A stretch of DNA of 31,352 bases, taken from the NCBI GenBank assembly GCA_900768245.1, contig CAAGCE010000018.1, forward strand, positions 1 through 31,352. Direction: 5' to 3'. Below, in pieces: positions 1 through 8,444 of this stretch (the stretch's first letter is position 1; each line of letters starts with the position of its first letter). The translations under genes and the position numbers were made by a program. Under the pieces are notes generated by a model. That model was not told the origin of the DNA. It worked only from the letters and a program-made list of their open reading frames with translations, and searched no databases. Origin of the DNA: Oscillospiraceae bacterium (GTDB lineage Bacteria; Bacillota; Clostridia; Oscillospirales; Ruminococcaceae).

Positions 1-348
1 GATTCGAGAAAAAACGGCAGACGTCACAACAGATTTGATGTGAAGCTTACCGATGAGGAGCTTGCTGTCGTAAAAAGAAAAGCTGAATTTGCGAAAATGC
101 CTGTGGGAAGATTTCTTCGTGTGATGGCGGTAAAAGGCGAGATTAAATATTATGAACTTCGTGAGCTTATTGCAATTAAAAGGGCGTTGGAGTCAATCGC
201 CAACAATGTCAATCAAGTCGCAAGAACTGTGAACGAAACAGGTTCGGTTTATCAGAAAGACATCGAGGAATTGCAGGAGGAATTCAAGTATTTCAAGAAA
301 GCTATCAAAAATTATCTTTTTGTAATTTCTCCGACTTTTATTACGTGA
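1..348 (+). CDS. mobC: Partial MobC-like relaxosome accessory protein
   Basis: The frame is open from the first base of the window, so the 5' end is missing; a GTG at 40 is only an internal candidate. The visible 115 residues have an N-terminal basic segment, the pattern F-D-V-K-L-T-D-E-E-L typical of ribbon-helix-helix relaxosome proteins, and a helical part with SIANNVNQVARTVN, which matches the conserved 'N-x-NQ-x-AR' block of the MobC family. Such proteins bind oriT and help the relaxase nick DNA during mobilisation. A relaxase gene normally follows, but none is present before the next genes; the C-terminal residues (FVISPTFIT) also look atypical, so the mobilisation region may be eroded. 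The family assignment is from motif memory. Confidence 0.7.
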   Translation, partial: DSRKNGRRHNRFDVKLTDEELAVVKRKAEFAKMPVGRFLRVMAVKGEIKYYELRELIAIKRALESIANNVNQVARTVNETGSVYQKDIEELQEEFKYFKKAIKNYLFVISPTFIT

Positions 349-448
349 GATTTTTATTTTCAAGGTCGAGAAAGAAAAGCAAATTGCTATTTCACAATAA
401 TCATAATTTAATAACGGCGTCCTAAATGAGATGGACGGAACAGCGAAT

Positions 449-495
449 GAGAGCTAAAGAACAGATTTATTTCTGTACTTTAGCTCTCTTTTTTT
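449..495 (+). terminator. Strong intrinsic terminator or attenuator hairpin
   Basis: Arms at 449-465 and 472-488 pair over 16 positions with one mismatch around a six-base loop, and seven T residues follow at 489-495. It lies between the MobC-like gene and the small gene at 513, only a few bases before that gene's GGGAG ribosome site. It should therefore end the mobilisation transcript or attenuate readthrough into the recombinase region. Confidence 0.85.
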
Positions 496-512
496 ACGAA
501 GGGAGCAATCTA

Positions 513-656
513 ATGAAAAAGACTTACAAGAAAAAAGAGAAAACACCTACAAGAATTATTGTTGTCCCCCACTACATCGGCACTGAAAAGGACAGCAAGG
601 TTTTCAAGAAAATCTTTGAAGAAAAGGTTCAGAAAAAGCTGAACGAATCCGCATAA
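513..656 (+). CDS. Small TnpW-like transposon protein (47 aa)
   Basis: The start at 513 is chosen because a GGGAG ribosome site at 501-505 precedes it by seven bases; an ATG at 426 would translate through the terminator hairpin and is unlikely. The protein is very basic at the N terminus (KKTYKKKEKTPTR), followed by a short strand-like segment IIVVPHYIG and a helix-like tail with VFKKIFEEKVQKKL. Small proteins of this size and layout, called TnpW, often sit directly before large serine recombinases in Clostridium-class transposons. Their function is not established. The match is by size, position and general pattern, so the family name is tentative. Confidence 0.5.
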   Translation: MKKTYKKKEKTPTRIIVVPHYIGTEKDSKVFKKIFEEKVQKKLNESA

Positions 657-661
657 AAATA

Positions 662-713
662 TTGCTTTTACGATTCAGCCGTGGTATAATTATGATACAA
701 TATATTACGGCTG
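662..713 (+). promoter_or_regulatory. Promoter and palindromic operator of the recombinase gene
   Basis: TTGCTT at 662-667 and a perfect TATAAT at 685-690 are 17 bases apart. A 7-base inverted repeat (CAGCCGT at 676-682, ACGGCTG at 707-713) brackets the -10 box, so a protein, possibly the recombinase or the small protein before it, could control it. The gene starts at 741. Confidence 0.65.
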
Positions 714-740
714 TTCCGAAATTACAGGAGAAATTTCATT

Positions 741-2372
741 ATGAAACAGCCAACAGAAAAAATTTACACCGCAGCTCTTTATCTCAGACTTTCCAAAGAT
801 GACGGAGTTATGGACAAGGACAGTGCGAGCATTGACACTCAGCGTGATATGCTCACTCGTTACTGCAACGAAAACGGCATTATCATTCACGATTTATATA
901 TTGATGACGGCTTTACGGGACTTAACACAGACCGCCCCGGATTCAAGAAAATGATTGAGGACGTTGAAGCAAAAAAGGTGAATTGTGTTATCACGAAAGA
1001 CCAATCCAGACTGGGCAGAAATCACCTTGAAAGTGATTTTTATATGGAAGTGTATTTTCCCGAACACGGAATACGCTACATTGCTCTTAATGATAATGTG
1101 GATACTCTCAACGCATCATCACTTGATATTGCTCCGTTCAGAAATCTGCTGAATGATATGTACGCACAGGACATTTCCAAGAAAGTCAAATCCGCACTTT
1201 ATTCTCGTCAGAAGCAAGGCAAATTTATTGGAAACAAAGCACCTTACGGATATACAAAAGACCCTGCCGACAAAAATCATCTTATCGTTGATGAACGCTA
1301 TGCGCCTATTGTACGCAGGATTTATTCTCTCTATCTTGAGGGAAACGGCGTACATAAAATAGCGAACATTCTCCGTTCGGAGAAAATTCCAAAGCCTGCT
1401 GCCGCTGCTATGGAGTTCATTGATGCTTATTCGGCTCACGTCAATAACGATGAAGATGTGTATGGTTGGAGAGAGGGAGCTGTTGACAGAATCCTCACCA
1501 ATCCTGTTTATGCAGGACACGTTCAAGGACAGTACAGACCGAAAATCTCCGCCAAAAGCAAGAAAAGACACTCCATAAATTCCAAATCCTTCATTGTGGA
1601 GAATATGCACGAGCCAATCATTGAACCCGAAAAGTGGGAGCTTGTGCAGACGATTATCAAATCGCATCATCACGAAAGTGGCAAGGACGGCTATGACAAC
1701 ATTTTTGCAGGATTGCTCAGATGTGCCGATTGCGGCAAAACCCTTACCAAAACGACAGCTCACAGGAGAAAGCCAAGAGCAGATGTGATTGATATGATAG
1801 GCTATCAGTGCAATTATTACAGGCTCAACGGCAAATCCGCCTGCACACAGCACTGGCTTGAAGCGAGAGATCTATACAATGCCGTGCTTGCGGATATTCA
1901 GCATCGTGCAAAATGTGCCATTGAAGATGATGACAAGATGATTTCGGAAATTATATCCAAAATCGACAGCAACACATTCGATGATGCAAAAAAGGCAGAA
2001 AAAGAACTCCGCAAAGCAAAGAGCCGTATTGCAGAGCTTGACAAGCTGTTTTCCAGTTTATATGAGGACAAGGTCAGCGGAAACATCTCCGAGCGAAATT
2101 TCAAGCAGTTATCCGCAAAGTATGACACCGAGCAGATTACCCTTGAAAGCAGGATAGCAGAGCTTGAAAACACCGTCAGCAACAGCAAGGCTGCTGCCGA
2201 AAATGTTGATACTTTTGTCAATCTTATCAAGGATTTCAGCCTTATCACAGAACTTAACTCCGCTATTCTGAACACACTTATCGAAAAGATAGTTGTTCAC
2301 GAAGCCGAGGCTATTGAAGGTGAAAAGGTACAGAAAATCGAAATTTACTACAAGTTTGTGGGCAGGATTTAA
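741..2372 (+). CDS. Large serine recombinase (TnpX/TndX type)
   Basis: This 543-residue protein catalyses excision and integration of the element by serine recombination. The resolvase catalytic domain spans about residues 8-160, with YLRLSKDD holding the likely nucleophile Ser18 and Arg16, and the DQSRLGRN helix motif. The 'recombinase' DNA-binding domain follows at about 165-290. A zinc ribbon is marked by Cys328, Cys331, Cys357 and Cys368. A coiled coil covers about 405-490, and the C-terminal domain is of the kind found in TnpX-like proteins. Length is normal for the family. Its stop codon is 46 bases before the element's right end, and its promoter at 662 suggests independent expression. 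A usable ribosome site (ACAGGAG) lies just upstream of the start. Confidence 0.93.
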   Translation: MKQPTEKIYTAALYLRLSKDDGVMDKDSASIDTQRDMLTRYCNENGIIIHDLYIDDGFTGLNTDRPGFKKMIEDVEAKKVNCVITKDQSRLGRNHLESDFYMEVYFPEHGIRYIALNDNVDTLNASSLDIAPFRNLLNDMYAQDISKKVKSALYSRQKQGKFIGNKAPYGYTKDPADKNHLIVDERYAPIVRRIYSLYLEGNGVHKIANILRSEKIPKPAAAAMEFIDAYSAHVNNDEDVYGWREGAVDRILTNPVYAGHVQGQYRPKISAKSKKRHSINSKSFIVENMHEPIIEPEKWELVQTIIKSHHHESGKDGYDNIFAGLLRCADCGKTLTKTTAHRRKPRADVIDMIGYQCNYYRLNGKSACTQHWLEARDLYNAVLADIQHRAKCAIEDDDKMISEIISKIDSNTFDDAKKAEKELRKAKSRIAELDKLFSSLYEDKVSGNISERNFKQLSAKYDTEQITLESRIAELENTVSNSKAAAENVDTFVNLIKDFSLITELNSAILNTLIEKIVVHEAEAIEGEKVQKIEIYYKFVGRI

Positions 2373-2394
2373 GCCCTGATTTTTTTACACTAAA

Positions 2395-2420
2395 ATGTTC
2401 CGTTTGGATTGACCGTCCTC
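2395..2420 (+). repeat. Element right-end terminal repeat plus crossover dinucleotide
   Basis: The 24 bases at 2395-2418 match, in inverted orientation, those at 22310-22333 at 19 of 24 positions. Both start with ATGTTCCGT (reading outward) and end in TCC. The TC at 2419-2420 (GA on the minus strand) is the likely crossover dinucleotide. Beyond it the helicase gene resumes. Confidence 0.75.
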
Positions 2421-3449
2421 GGACGGACGTAACGGACAGTCCAGATGATGAAGTGCAGCCATCTTTTTTTGCGCATTCATGCCTGCACCGCACTTTGCCG
2501 TACTTCCGAGAAGAATACGGACATCACCGTTATTCATCTGATCGAAAAGCTTCTGCTTCTTTTCAGCCGTATCATAATCATGTATAAATGCTATCTCATT
2601 TTCCGGCACTCCCCTGCTCATAAGCTTGTTTTTTATGTCATCATATACGTTGAATTCCTTTGGTGGGATATCCTCAATATCAGACATAAAGAGTTTCTCA
2701 AGCAGTTCGGGAGAATCGGCATCATTAAGTTTGCCGTTTTCATATACAGCAGCCTGTGAATATATTTTACCATCATCAGGATTCGGCCTGCGGATCACAA
2801 CAATGTCACCCTCTGCAAGCTTGTCCTCCTGTTCTGGAGAATGCTTATCAATGTAGCTTTTCACATCGGCAAATGTGTTTATATTCTTAGGATTATCCTC
2901 ATCGCCATTGCCCAGACCTATCTTTTTTCGTGCTATGGAATATCCGGACTCGGATTTTGCATCATGACGATACACCTCAAATCTGTCCTGCCTTGCATCA
3001 CTTTTGGGTGTTGACATATCGCAGAAAATGCACTGCGTACTGCGTTTATCAGCTGTTCTACTGTAAATATCATATACATTGTTTATGCAGAGATTTACCT
3101 TTGAATCGGGATTGTCGGGAATAGTAGGGTCAATAAGCCGCTGGTCAAGTCCGATTTTTCTTCCGTCATTTGTTATAACAAGCATATTATCATCACGGGG
3201 ATCCACATTCCCGTCACGAATAGCCGTAGCTCTCTTGGAAAGTGACTTTATAAGTCTTTTCTGCACCTTTGAAGGCTCCGCCACCACCTCGTGATAGTGT
3301 GATTCTGGCTTTTCGAGGTCAAGAGTGTCCGCCGTTCGTATATCTGCACATTCCTTGAACATACCCATAAGCTCAGGTAAATTAGTGAATTTCGCAAATC
3401 TGGTTTTAAGCTGATACTTACCATCACTTTCCGGTTTAAGTTCATATGA
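2419..3449 (-). pseudogene. Fragment of a large conjugative-element helicase, N-terminal side
   Basis: The fragment belongs to the very large SNF2-like helicase/DNA methylase proteins carried by integrative conjugative elements of Clostridia. Recognisable segments are KTRFAKFTNLPELMGMFKE, DPRDDNMLVITNDGRK, EEF-type NVYDDIKNKLMSRGVP, and the helicase motif V block LLGSTAKCGAGMN. The frame is open back to a TAA at 3450-3452, where homology stops, so the 5' part is lost. At the other side homology ends at LDCPLRPS exactly where the transposon end begins; translation would run on to a stop at 2385 inside the element. Helicase motif VI is missing here and is found at 22073-22309. It is a broken gene, not a functional protein. 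Confidence 0.85.
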
Positions 3450-3605
3450 TTACAATTTATAGTGCTCCACAAAAATAATGCAGATTATGACTTAAAATAT
3501 CATCAGTCATCGTTGAAAATTGATTGATGATAAATGATTGAGTGGGTTGTGATTTTTAAATTGTGTCCCAAGTTACGACGCAATACAACCGCTTAATTGC
3601 CAGAA

Positions 3606-3681
3606 ATCATAAAAATTGTCGCTGTCAAGGTTGTCTTCGACATTCATTTTAACCTTGACAGCGATATTTTTATGATATAAT
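3606..3681 (+). promoter_or_regulatory. Large inverted repeat overlapping a promoter
   Basis: Arms at 3606-3632 and 3651-3676 pair over about 26 positions with a single-base bulge and an 18-base loop. The right arm contains TTGACA at 3655-3660, and TATAAT follows at 3676-3681. Both boxes are perfect, but the spacing is only 15 bases. The rest of 3450-3605 shows no gene and no other clear signal. Confidence 0.5.
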
Positions 3682-3687
3682 GCCAGA

Positions 3688-3806
3688 GCGATTATGACGT
3701 CTTTCGACATTTACACAGTTTAAAAATCGGACTCGTTTCTTATGGACATTACTGAATTGTCATTTAAGTAAACCCGTACCGACAAAATACACCGGCACGG
3801 GTTTTG
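3688..3806 (+). ncRNA. Candidate short transcript (small RNA or orphan leader)
   Basis: A promoter at 3655-3681 and a terminator at 3770-3805 point the same way and would make an RNA of roughly 115 bases with no gene following on that strand. Inside it a nine-codon reading frame at 3742-3771 (MDITELSFK) ends at the foot of the terminator, like a leader peptide of an attenuator, but no good ribosome site precedes it. It may be the remnant of a leader whose downstream gene is gone. No RNA family was recognised. Confidence 0.3.
3770..3805. terminator. Terminator between candidate short RNA and the ABC operon
   Basis: Arms at 3770-3781 and 3793-3804 pair with one mismatch. A T run is weak on both strands. 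It lies just after the last gene of the minus-strand ABC pair and would end that operon, and perhaps also the plus-strand transcript. Confidence 0.65.
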
Positions 3807-3817
3807 TATGATCAAAA

Positions 3818-5539
3818 TTATCTGACAAGGCCTTGCTTCTGCTTTTCCCAAAGCTCATGGTAAGCAGAACTTGCTTTAAGAAGCTGAGAATGTGTTCCTC
3901 TTGCGGTTATCCGACCGTCCTCAATCATAAGTATCTGATCCGCTCCCATTACTGCCGAAAGCTTGTGCGCAATTACAACAAGCGTTTTTCCCTTTACCAT
4001 TTCGGTTATAGCCTGCTGGATATATGCTTCATTATCGGGATCAATGCTGGCTGTTGCTTCATCGAGCAGAACTATGGGGGCATCTTTTAGGATCGCCCTT
4101 GCAATGGAAATTCTCTGCTTCTCGCCTCCCGAAAGAGTTGAACCGCCCTCGCCTATCACAGTGTCATACCCGTTTTCAAGAGCGGATATGAACTCATGGC
4201 AGCGAGCCTTTTTGCAGGCTGCGATAACATCTTCCTTAGTCGCTCCCTTTTTTCCGAAAGCAACATTATTGAACACGGTATCGTTAAAAAGATATACGTT
4301 CTGAAAAACCACGCTGATATTTTCGAGAAGGCTTTCCGTTGTCATTGTTTTTATATCCGTTCCGCCAATGCTTACCGTACCCGAATCGGTATCCCAGAAA
4401 CGGGCAATAAGGTTTACGACGGTGCTTTTTCCGCAGCCGCTTTTTCCCACAAGTGCGGTCATACTGTGCTGTGGTATATGGAAGCTCATGTCCTTGATGA
4501 CAGCAGATTCACTGTATCCGAATGTTACGTTTTTGAAATCAATATCAAAATTTTTGAGCTTGACTGCTTTTCCGCTGTCGTCCATTACCTCCGTCTGCTT
4601 CACTCTGTCATAACGGTCAAGGGAAGCATCTGCAACTCTGAATGCAGTTATGTTTATAAGTGCAAGCATGGGCGCTGCAAGGTCAAAGGCAAACACTGAC
4701 ATTGCAAGAACAAAAGGCAGCTCTATTCCGCCGTTAAGTCCCACATATCCGCAGATAAAAATAACTGCCGAAATGCAAAGTCCAGTCATGCACTGCGAAA
4801 CGATAATGGGCGTTGAAAAACGTTTTTCAAATTTTATCTGAGCCTCGGTAAGTCTGAGAAAATCCTCCGATGTTGCCTTGTGGCTTTTTCCCGCAAGGTT
4901 GAATGCCTTTACAACAGGCATTCCCTTTATGTATTCAATGACCGTTCCGACGAGCTTGTTCTGTGCCTCCTGCTGGTTTACGGCTTCCTCGGAAGCGACC
5001 TTGTGAGCCGCAGCGAATGCCGCAAAAAACAATGCAGTAGTAATTGCCATAGCCAAAGCTACCCATACATTAAGCACAAGAAGAAAGACAAATGATATGC
5101 CGATGCCGATAACGGAAGTTGTTATTTTGCCGAGGGTATCCATTCCGTGTTCTTCCACAAAGGAAATATCGTTTGTAATTACGGAAGTTACATTTCCGAT
5201 ATTACCCTCAGAGAAAAATCCCATTGGGAAACGCTTTATCCTGTCACCAAAGGTCATACGCTCACGGGCGAATATCTCATATCCCACTCCGGACTGGTTC
5301 ACATCAGTCAGGTAGCGAAATATCATTCTGAGGATAACACCTGCAAAAATGCCGACAAAAGCGGTAATAATAGTTTTTTTGCCGAAGCTGCTGTTCATTA
5401 TGGTCATAAGCACATACAGCAGCATACATATGGGAACATTTGACGCAAGGCTTTCAAAAAAAGAAAGCACATAAGCACGGTCAAGCTTTTTGCGGTACTC
5501 GCCCGAAAGCCCCATTATTCTCTTTATGAACTTAAACAT
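3818..5539 (-). CDS. ABC half-transporter, YbtQ-like, module A (573 aa)
   Basis: One polypeptide joins a six-helix exporter-fold membrane domain (about residues 20-310) to a nucleotide-binding domain. The Walker A motif is GKSGCGKST, the signature LSGGEKQRI, the Walker B LLDEAT with the catalytic glutamate, and the switch histidine lies in VIAHKLS. All catalytic residues are present. The start overlaps the previous gene by eight bases, so translation is coupled and the two products should form a heterodimer. Pairs of this kind (YbtPQ) import ferric yersiniabactin despite an exporter fold; the nearby AraC regulator and metallophore-type importer make that role more likely here than drug export. 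Substrate is inferred. Confidence 0.88.
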   Translation of the reverse strand: MFKFIKRIMGLSGEYRKKLDRAYVLSFFESLASNVPICMLLYVLMTIMNSSFGKKTIITAFVGIFAGVILRMIFRYLTDVNQSGVGYEIFARERMTFGDRIKRFPMGFFSEGNIGNVTSVITNDISFVEEHGMDTLGKITTSVIGIGISFVFLLVLNVWVALAMAITTALFFAAFAAAHKVASEEAVNQQEAQNKLVGTVIEYIKGMPVVKAFNLAGKSHKATSEDFLRLTEAQIKFEKRFSTPIIVSQCMTGLCISAVIFICGYVGLNGGIELPFVLAMSVFAFDLAAPMLALINITAFRVADASLDRYDRVKQTEVMDDSGKAVKLKNFDIDFKNVTFGYSESAVIKDMSFHIPQHSMTALVGKSGCGKSTVVNLIARFWDTDSGTVSIGGTDIKTMTTESLLENISVVFQNVYLFNDTVFNNVAFGKKGATKEDVIAACKKARCHEFISALENGYDTVIGEGGSTLSGGEKQRISIARAILKDAPIVLLDEATASIDPDNEAYIQQAITEMVKGKTLVVIAHKLSAVMGADQILMIEDGRITARGTHSQLLKASSAYHELWEKQKQGLVR

Positions 5540-7277
5540 TTTCAGCGCCCTCCTTTACGGCGATATTCCAGCTGCCTGCTTCAAGGCTCATCTGCCACAG
5601 TCTGCGGTAAATACTGCTGCTTTCCATAAGCTCATCATGTGTACCGTTTGCCGAAACTCTGCCGCTGTCAAGCACAACTATGTTATCCGCATCTGCGATA
5701 GTACCGAGCCTGTGGGCTATCATAATGACAGTCCTGCCCTTGGTAAGCTCGTTCAGAGCATTTGTTATAAGCTCCTCATTTTCCGCATCGGTGTATGCCG
5801 TGGCTTCGTCAAGGATTATTATGGGCGCATTTTTCAGTATCGCTCTTGCAATTGTTATGCGCTGACGTTCACCGCCCGAAAGCTTTCCTCCAAGAACACC
5901 AACCTCAGTATCATATCCGTGAGGTAGCTTTGAAATGAAATCGTGGCAGGCAGCCGCCTTTGCCGCTTCTATCATTTCAGCCATTGTTGCATCCTTTTTG
6001 CCCATACGAAGGTTATCGGCGATAGTGCCCTTGAAAAGGAAATTATCCTGTGCCACATAGGCTGTCATACTCATAAGAGTATCAAAGGTGTATTCACGGA
6101 TATCACGTCCGCCGATAGTAATACTTCCGTCGGAAACGTCCCAGTAGTGGACAGCAAGCCTGGCTGCGGTGGATTTTCCGCTGCCTGATTCACCAACAAG
6201 GGCAGTCTTTTTTCCCTGCTCCGCTTTAAAACTCACATTTTTGAGGACGTCCTTGTCCTTGTATGCAAATGTAACATTTTTAAATTCAACACCATAGCTT
6301 TCCGGCAGCTCTGAAACATTTCCCGAATGAACGTCTTCGGTGCTGTAAAGAGCTTCAAGCTGCTTTACGGTATAATCCACCTGCGGGAACATGGGGAAGA
6401 AGTTTATTACCCTTGTAAGCGGTCCGCTCATACTGAGATCGAGCATAAGAACAAATATCCATGTGTTAAGGTCAAGATTGCCGTTGTAATACATTATCGC
6501 ACCGACAGGAAGTGTAAGCAGCACGGTGCATGGCATTCCCGCATAGACCAGCGACATTGAACGCCAGCTTTCCTTGAACCAGTCAAGGGTGAAGACCTTA
6601 TAATTCTCCACTGTATCGGAATATTTTTTGAAAGAACTTGTGGTCTGACCAAAAATCTTTATTACTTCCATTCCCGAAACATATTCGACAACGGCATTGT
6701 TGAGCCTTGCTCCTGCTTCGTAATACAGCGGCATTTTCTTTACTCCCGATTTCATCATCAGTCCCATTCCGATAATGCCGAACGGCAGCGATGCAAGTGA
6801 AAGAAGTCCCATTCTCCAGTCTGTCACAAAGATCACCGCAAGCACAATAAACGGCATAACAAGATTGGGTATTCCCTCGGGCAGCATATGTGCAAGCATA
6901 AGCTCAATGCGTCCTATCTCTTCCACAAAGCTTTTCTTGTATTTTCCCGTTCCGCCGTCAGCAACCTCGCCCAGCGGCTGATGCATAAGATTGTCTGCAA
7001 GCTTTACACGCATATTGTAAAGCGTTCCGAAAGCTCCCTCGTGGGAAAGATTGAGACCCTCACCGTAAAGGATATACTTTACCGTAAAACAAAGCAATAT
7101 GAGTACAGATGTCCGAACAACATCTGCCATTACTGCCGTTTCATTGATATATCCCCCGATAAGACTGCTTATAAGAAAATACGGCACGACCCCTATCGGA
7201 ACACTTATTGAGATAAGTGCAAGCGCAGTAAAAATGTGCCGTCTGTATTTTCCCGCATATTTTAATATAGCTGACAT
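5532..7277 (-). CDS. ABC half-transporter, YbtP-like, module A (581 aa)
   Basis: This is the first gene of the two-gene ABC operon, with a GGAGG ribosome site at about 7282-7289. The membrane domain covers about residues 15-310 and includes the long cytoplasmic-loop helices typical of type IV exporter folds. The ATPase domain has Walker A GESGSGKST, signature LSGGERQRI, Walker B IILDEAT and switch MIAHRLG. It overlaps its partner by eight bases. A TTAGC-type operator and a terminator lie directly upstream, and AraC-type direct repeats are about 100 bases from the start. An iron-chelate importer of the YbtPQ kind is the best guess; multidrug export remains possible. Confidence 0.88.
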   Translation of the reverse strand: MSAILKYAGKYRRHIFTALALISISVPIGVVPYFLISSLIGGYINETAVMADVVRTSVLILLCFTVKYILYGEGLNLSHEGAFGTLYNMRVKLADNLMHQPLGEVADGGTGKYKKSFVEEIGRIELMLAHMLPEGIPNLVMPFIVLAVIFVTDWRMGLLSLASLPFGIIGMGLMMKSGVKKMPLYYEAGARLNNAVVEYVSGMEVIKIFGQTTSSFKKYSDTVENYKVFTLDWFKESWRSMSLVYAGMPCTVLLTLPVGAIMYYNGNLDLNTWIFVLMLDLSMSGPLTRVINFFPMFPQVDYTVKQLEALYSTEDVHSGNVSELPESYGVEFKNVTFAYKDKDVLKNVSFKAEQGKKTALVGESGSGKSTAARLAVHYWDVSDGSITIGGRDIREYTFDTLMSMTAYVAQDNFLFKGTIADNLRMGKKDATMAEMIEAAKAAACHDFISKLPHGYDTEVGVLGGKLSGGERQRITIARAILKNAPIIILDEATAYTDAENEELITNALNELTKGRTVIMIAHRLGTIADADNIVVLDSGRVSANGTHDELMESSSIYRRLWQMSLEAGSWNIAVKEGAENV

Positions 7278-7293
7278 TTGGCTCCTCCTTTTA

Positions 7294-7307
7294 TTAGCAA
7301 TCGCTAA
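7294..7307. promoter_or_regulatory. Shared operator, copy 1 (TTAGCAATCGCTAA)
   Basis: A palindrome with 5-base arms lies between the terminator and the ribosome site of the ABC pair. Related 14-base palindromes occur at 13499 and 20507, each just before a transport operon. The half site resembles DtxR/IdeR-type iron boxes (TTAG…CTAA), which is known for metal repressors; the assignment here is inference. On the minus strand its end merges with TAATAA, a possible -10 box. Confidence 0.6.
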
Positions 7308-7320
7308 CTGATGTGAAATA

Positions 7321-7350
7321 AAAAAGGCACACCCTTTTGTGTACCTTTTT
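7321..7350 (-). terminator. Terminator after the AraC regulator gene
   Basis: Arms 7321-7332 and 7339-7350 pair with one mismatch around a six-base loop. On the minus strand six T residues follow the stem. It separates the AraC gene from the ABC pair, so that pair needs its own promoter. Confidence 0.85.
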
Positions 7351-7373
7351 ATTATAGATTTGATCCTGATTTT

Positions 7374-7412
7374 TTTCTACTCCGAAAAACGTTTTTTTTG
7401 CTCCGAAGCATT
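7374..7412. promoter_or_regulatory. Direct repeat pair A, probable AraC-type binding site
   Basis: Two copies of a TTTTnTRCTCCGAA motif have their TRCTCC cores at 7378 and 7399, exactly 21 bases apart (two helical turns). They overlap the last codons of the AraC gene and are about 101 bases from the ABC start. The same arrangement is at 13581/13602. Confidence 0.55.
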
Positions 7413-8378
7413 ATTTTTCATTCGTCGGCGGTATTCAAGGGGAGGATAGCCGTAGACCGCACGAAATGCCGAAGCAAACTTGCTTTGATTGCCGTATCCC
7501 ACAAGATGCGCAACATCTCCGACGCTCATTTCGGTACGCCCCGAAAGCAGCTCAGCCGCATATCTTAGCTTCTTCGCCCTGATATAAGCACCCACAGGCT
7601 GACCGTAAAGGCACTTGAAGCAGCTGCTCAGATTTGTCTCGGAAATGCAGAATTTTGAAGCAAGCTCGCCTATGGTGATCTCATCAATAAAATGCTGATT
7701 TATGTAATCATATACCTCTTTTACCGCCTCTGCGACTGTATGGGAAAATCTGGGCAGACATTCCTGACGTTCATAGCCGCTGGCATTTATAAAGCACAGA
7801 AGCTCCAGAGTTTTCAGCACCATATAAGGTTTGCGTATCTTTTCGTCAATATGATAAAGCTCCGAAAAAATATGTTCGAGTGCAGGCTTGGCTCTTATGA
7901 AAAAGGTGGGCGAATTGCTGAAAAGCTGCTCGGAAATGCTTTTGAGGTCTATCCCCGCTTCGGGAATGCGGCTGTCTATGACGGGCTGTGCCTTTTCAAT
8001 GTCTATCATAATGGAAAGACCTCTGTATTTGCCGTAGGGAATGCGTGAGGACACAAACTGTGAGCCGTTTGTATCGCTTATTGCAAGATCTCCGCTGCTC
8101 AGGAAGCCTATTTCGCCTGTTTCAAGCTCAAATTCAAAGCAGCCCTCGTTGCAGTAGTTTATCTGAATAAACCCCGGAACGGGCGGAGTGTCCTGCCAGC
8201 AGGATTTCATATCGAGAACATCATAGGACATAAGAATCCCGGGAATGACTTCATAAACGTGCATTATCCCTTTTCCGCTTCCGTCGGAATCGGAAAGATA
8301 ATAGACCGTGCAGTCCTTTCCGACTTCTTCGCCTGCAAATCGGTAATTTCTCCATGTTTCGGGGCTTATCTTTTTCAT
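7377..8378 (-). CDS. AraC-family regulator, YbtA/PchR-like (333 aa)
   Basis: The start at 8378 follows an AAGGAG site; an upstream frame extension to 8408 would begin inside a hairpin and is not favoured. The N-terminal 220 residues form the presumed ligand-sensing part. The C-terminal double helix-turn-helix of the AraC family spans about residues 230-325, with ISETNLSSCFKCLYG in the first motif and VGYGNQSKFASAFRAVYGYPP in the second. Regulators of this group (YbtA, PchR) activate siderophore uptake genes when the ferric chelate is present. The gene lies between the binding-protein gene and the ABC pair. Matching direct repeats upstream of both transport operons make it the likely activator of each. 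The inducer is not known. Confidence 0.88.
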   Translation of the reverse strand: MKKISPETWRNYRFAGEEVGKDCTVYYLSDSDGSGKGIMHVYEVIPGILMSYDVLDMKSCWQDTPPVPGFIQINYCNEGCFEFELETGEIGFLSSGDLAISDTNGSQFVSSRIPYGKYRGLSIMIDIEKAQPVIDSRIPEAGIDLKSISEQLFSNSPTFFIRAKPALEHIFSELYHIDEKIRKPYMVLKTLELLCFINASGYERQECLPRFSHTVAEAVKEVYDYINQHFIDEITIGELASKFCISETNLSSCFKCLYGQPVGAYIRAKKLRYAAELLSGRTEMSVGDVAHLVGYGNQSKFASAFRAVYGYPPLEYRRRMKNNASEQKKRFSE

Positions 8379-8401
8379 AAATTCTCCTTGGATACAAATG
8401 C

Positions 8402-8435
8402 GCGGCACATCTGTTATTTCGGACAGATGTGCCGC
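8402..8435 (-). terminator. Hairpin between binding-protein and AraC genes
   Basis: Perfect 13-base arms at 8402-8414 and 8423-8435 enclose an eight-base loop. There is no T run, so it may be a weak terminator or an RNA-stabilising stem that keeps the abundant binding-protein message and lowers regulator expression. Confidence 0.6.
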
Positions 8436-8444
8436 TGTGTGATA

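Larger units (their letters stand above)
1..2418 (+). mobile_element. Right part of a Tn4451-type mobilisable element
   Basis: This stretch holds the MobC-like gene, a small transposon gene and the large serine recombinase. It ends at 2418 in a 24-base terminal repeat, then a TC (GA on the other strand) dinucleotide, then a helicase gene cut in mid-motif. The left end of the same kind of element is at 22310. Right-end placement of the recombinase and GA crossover dinucleotides are known for Tn4451/TnpX-type elements. The element extends beyond the window start. Confidence 0.75.

Noticed and set aside
426..512. Longer 76-residue version of the small TnpW-like gene
   Set aside because: It would read through the terminator hairpin, and the ribosome site fits only the ATG at 513.
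1119..1853. Long open frame on the minus strand inside the recombinase gene
   Set aside because: It is antisense to a well-conserved recombinase and its translation resembles no family.
8379..8408. Extended start of the AraC gene at 8408
   Set aside because: The added codons fall in a hairpin, and the ATG at 8378 has its own AAGGAG site.
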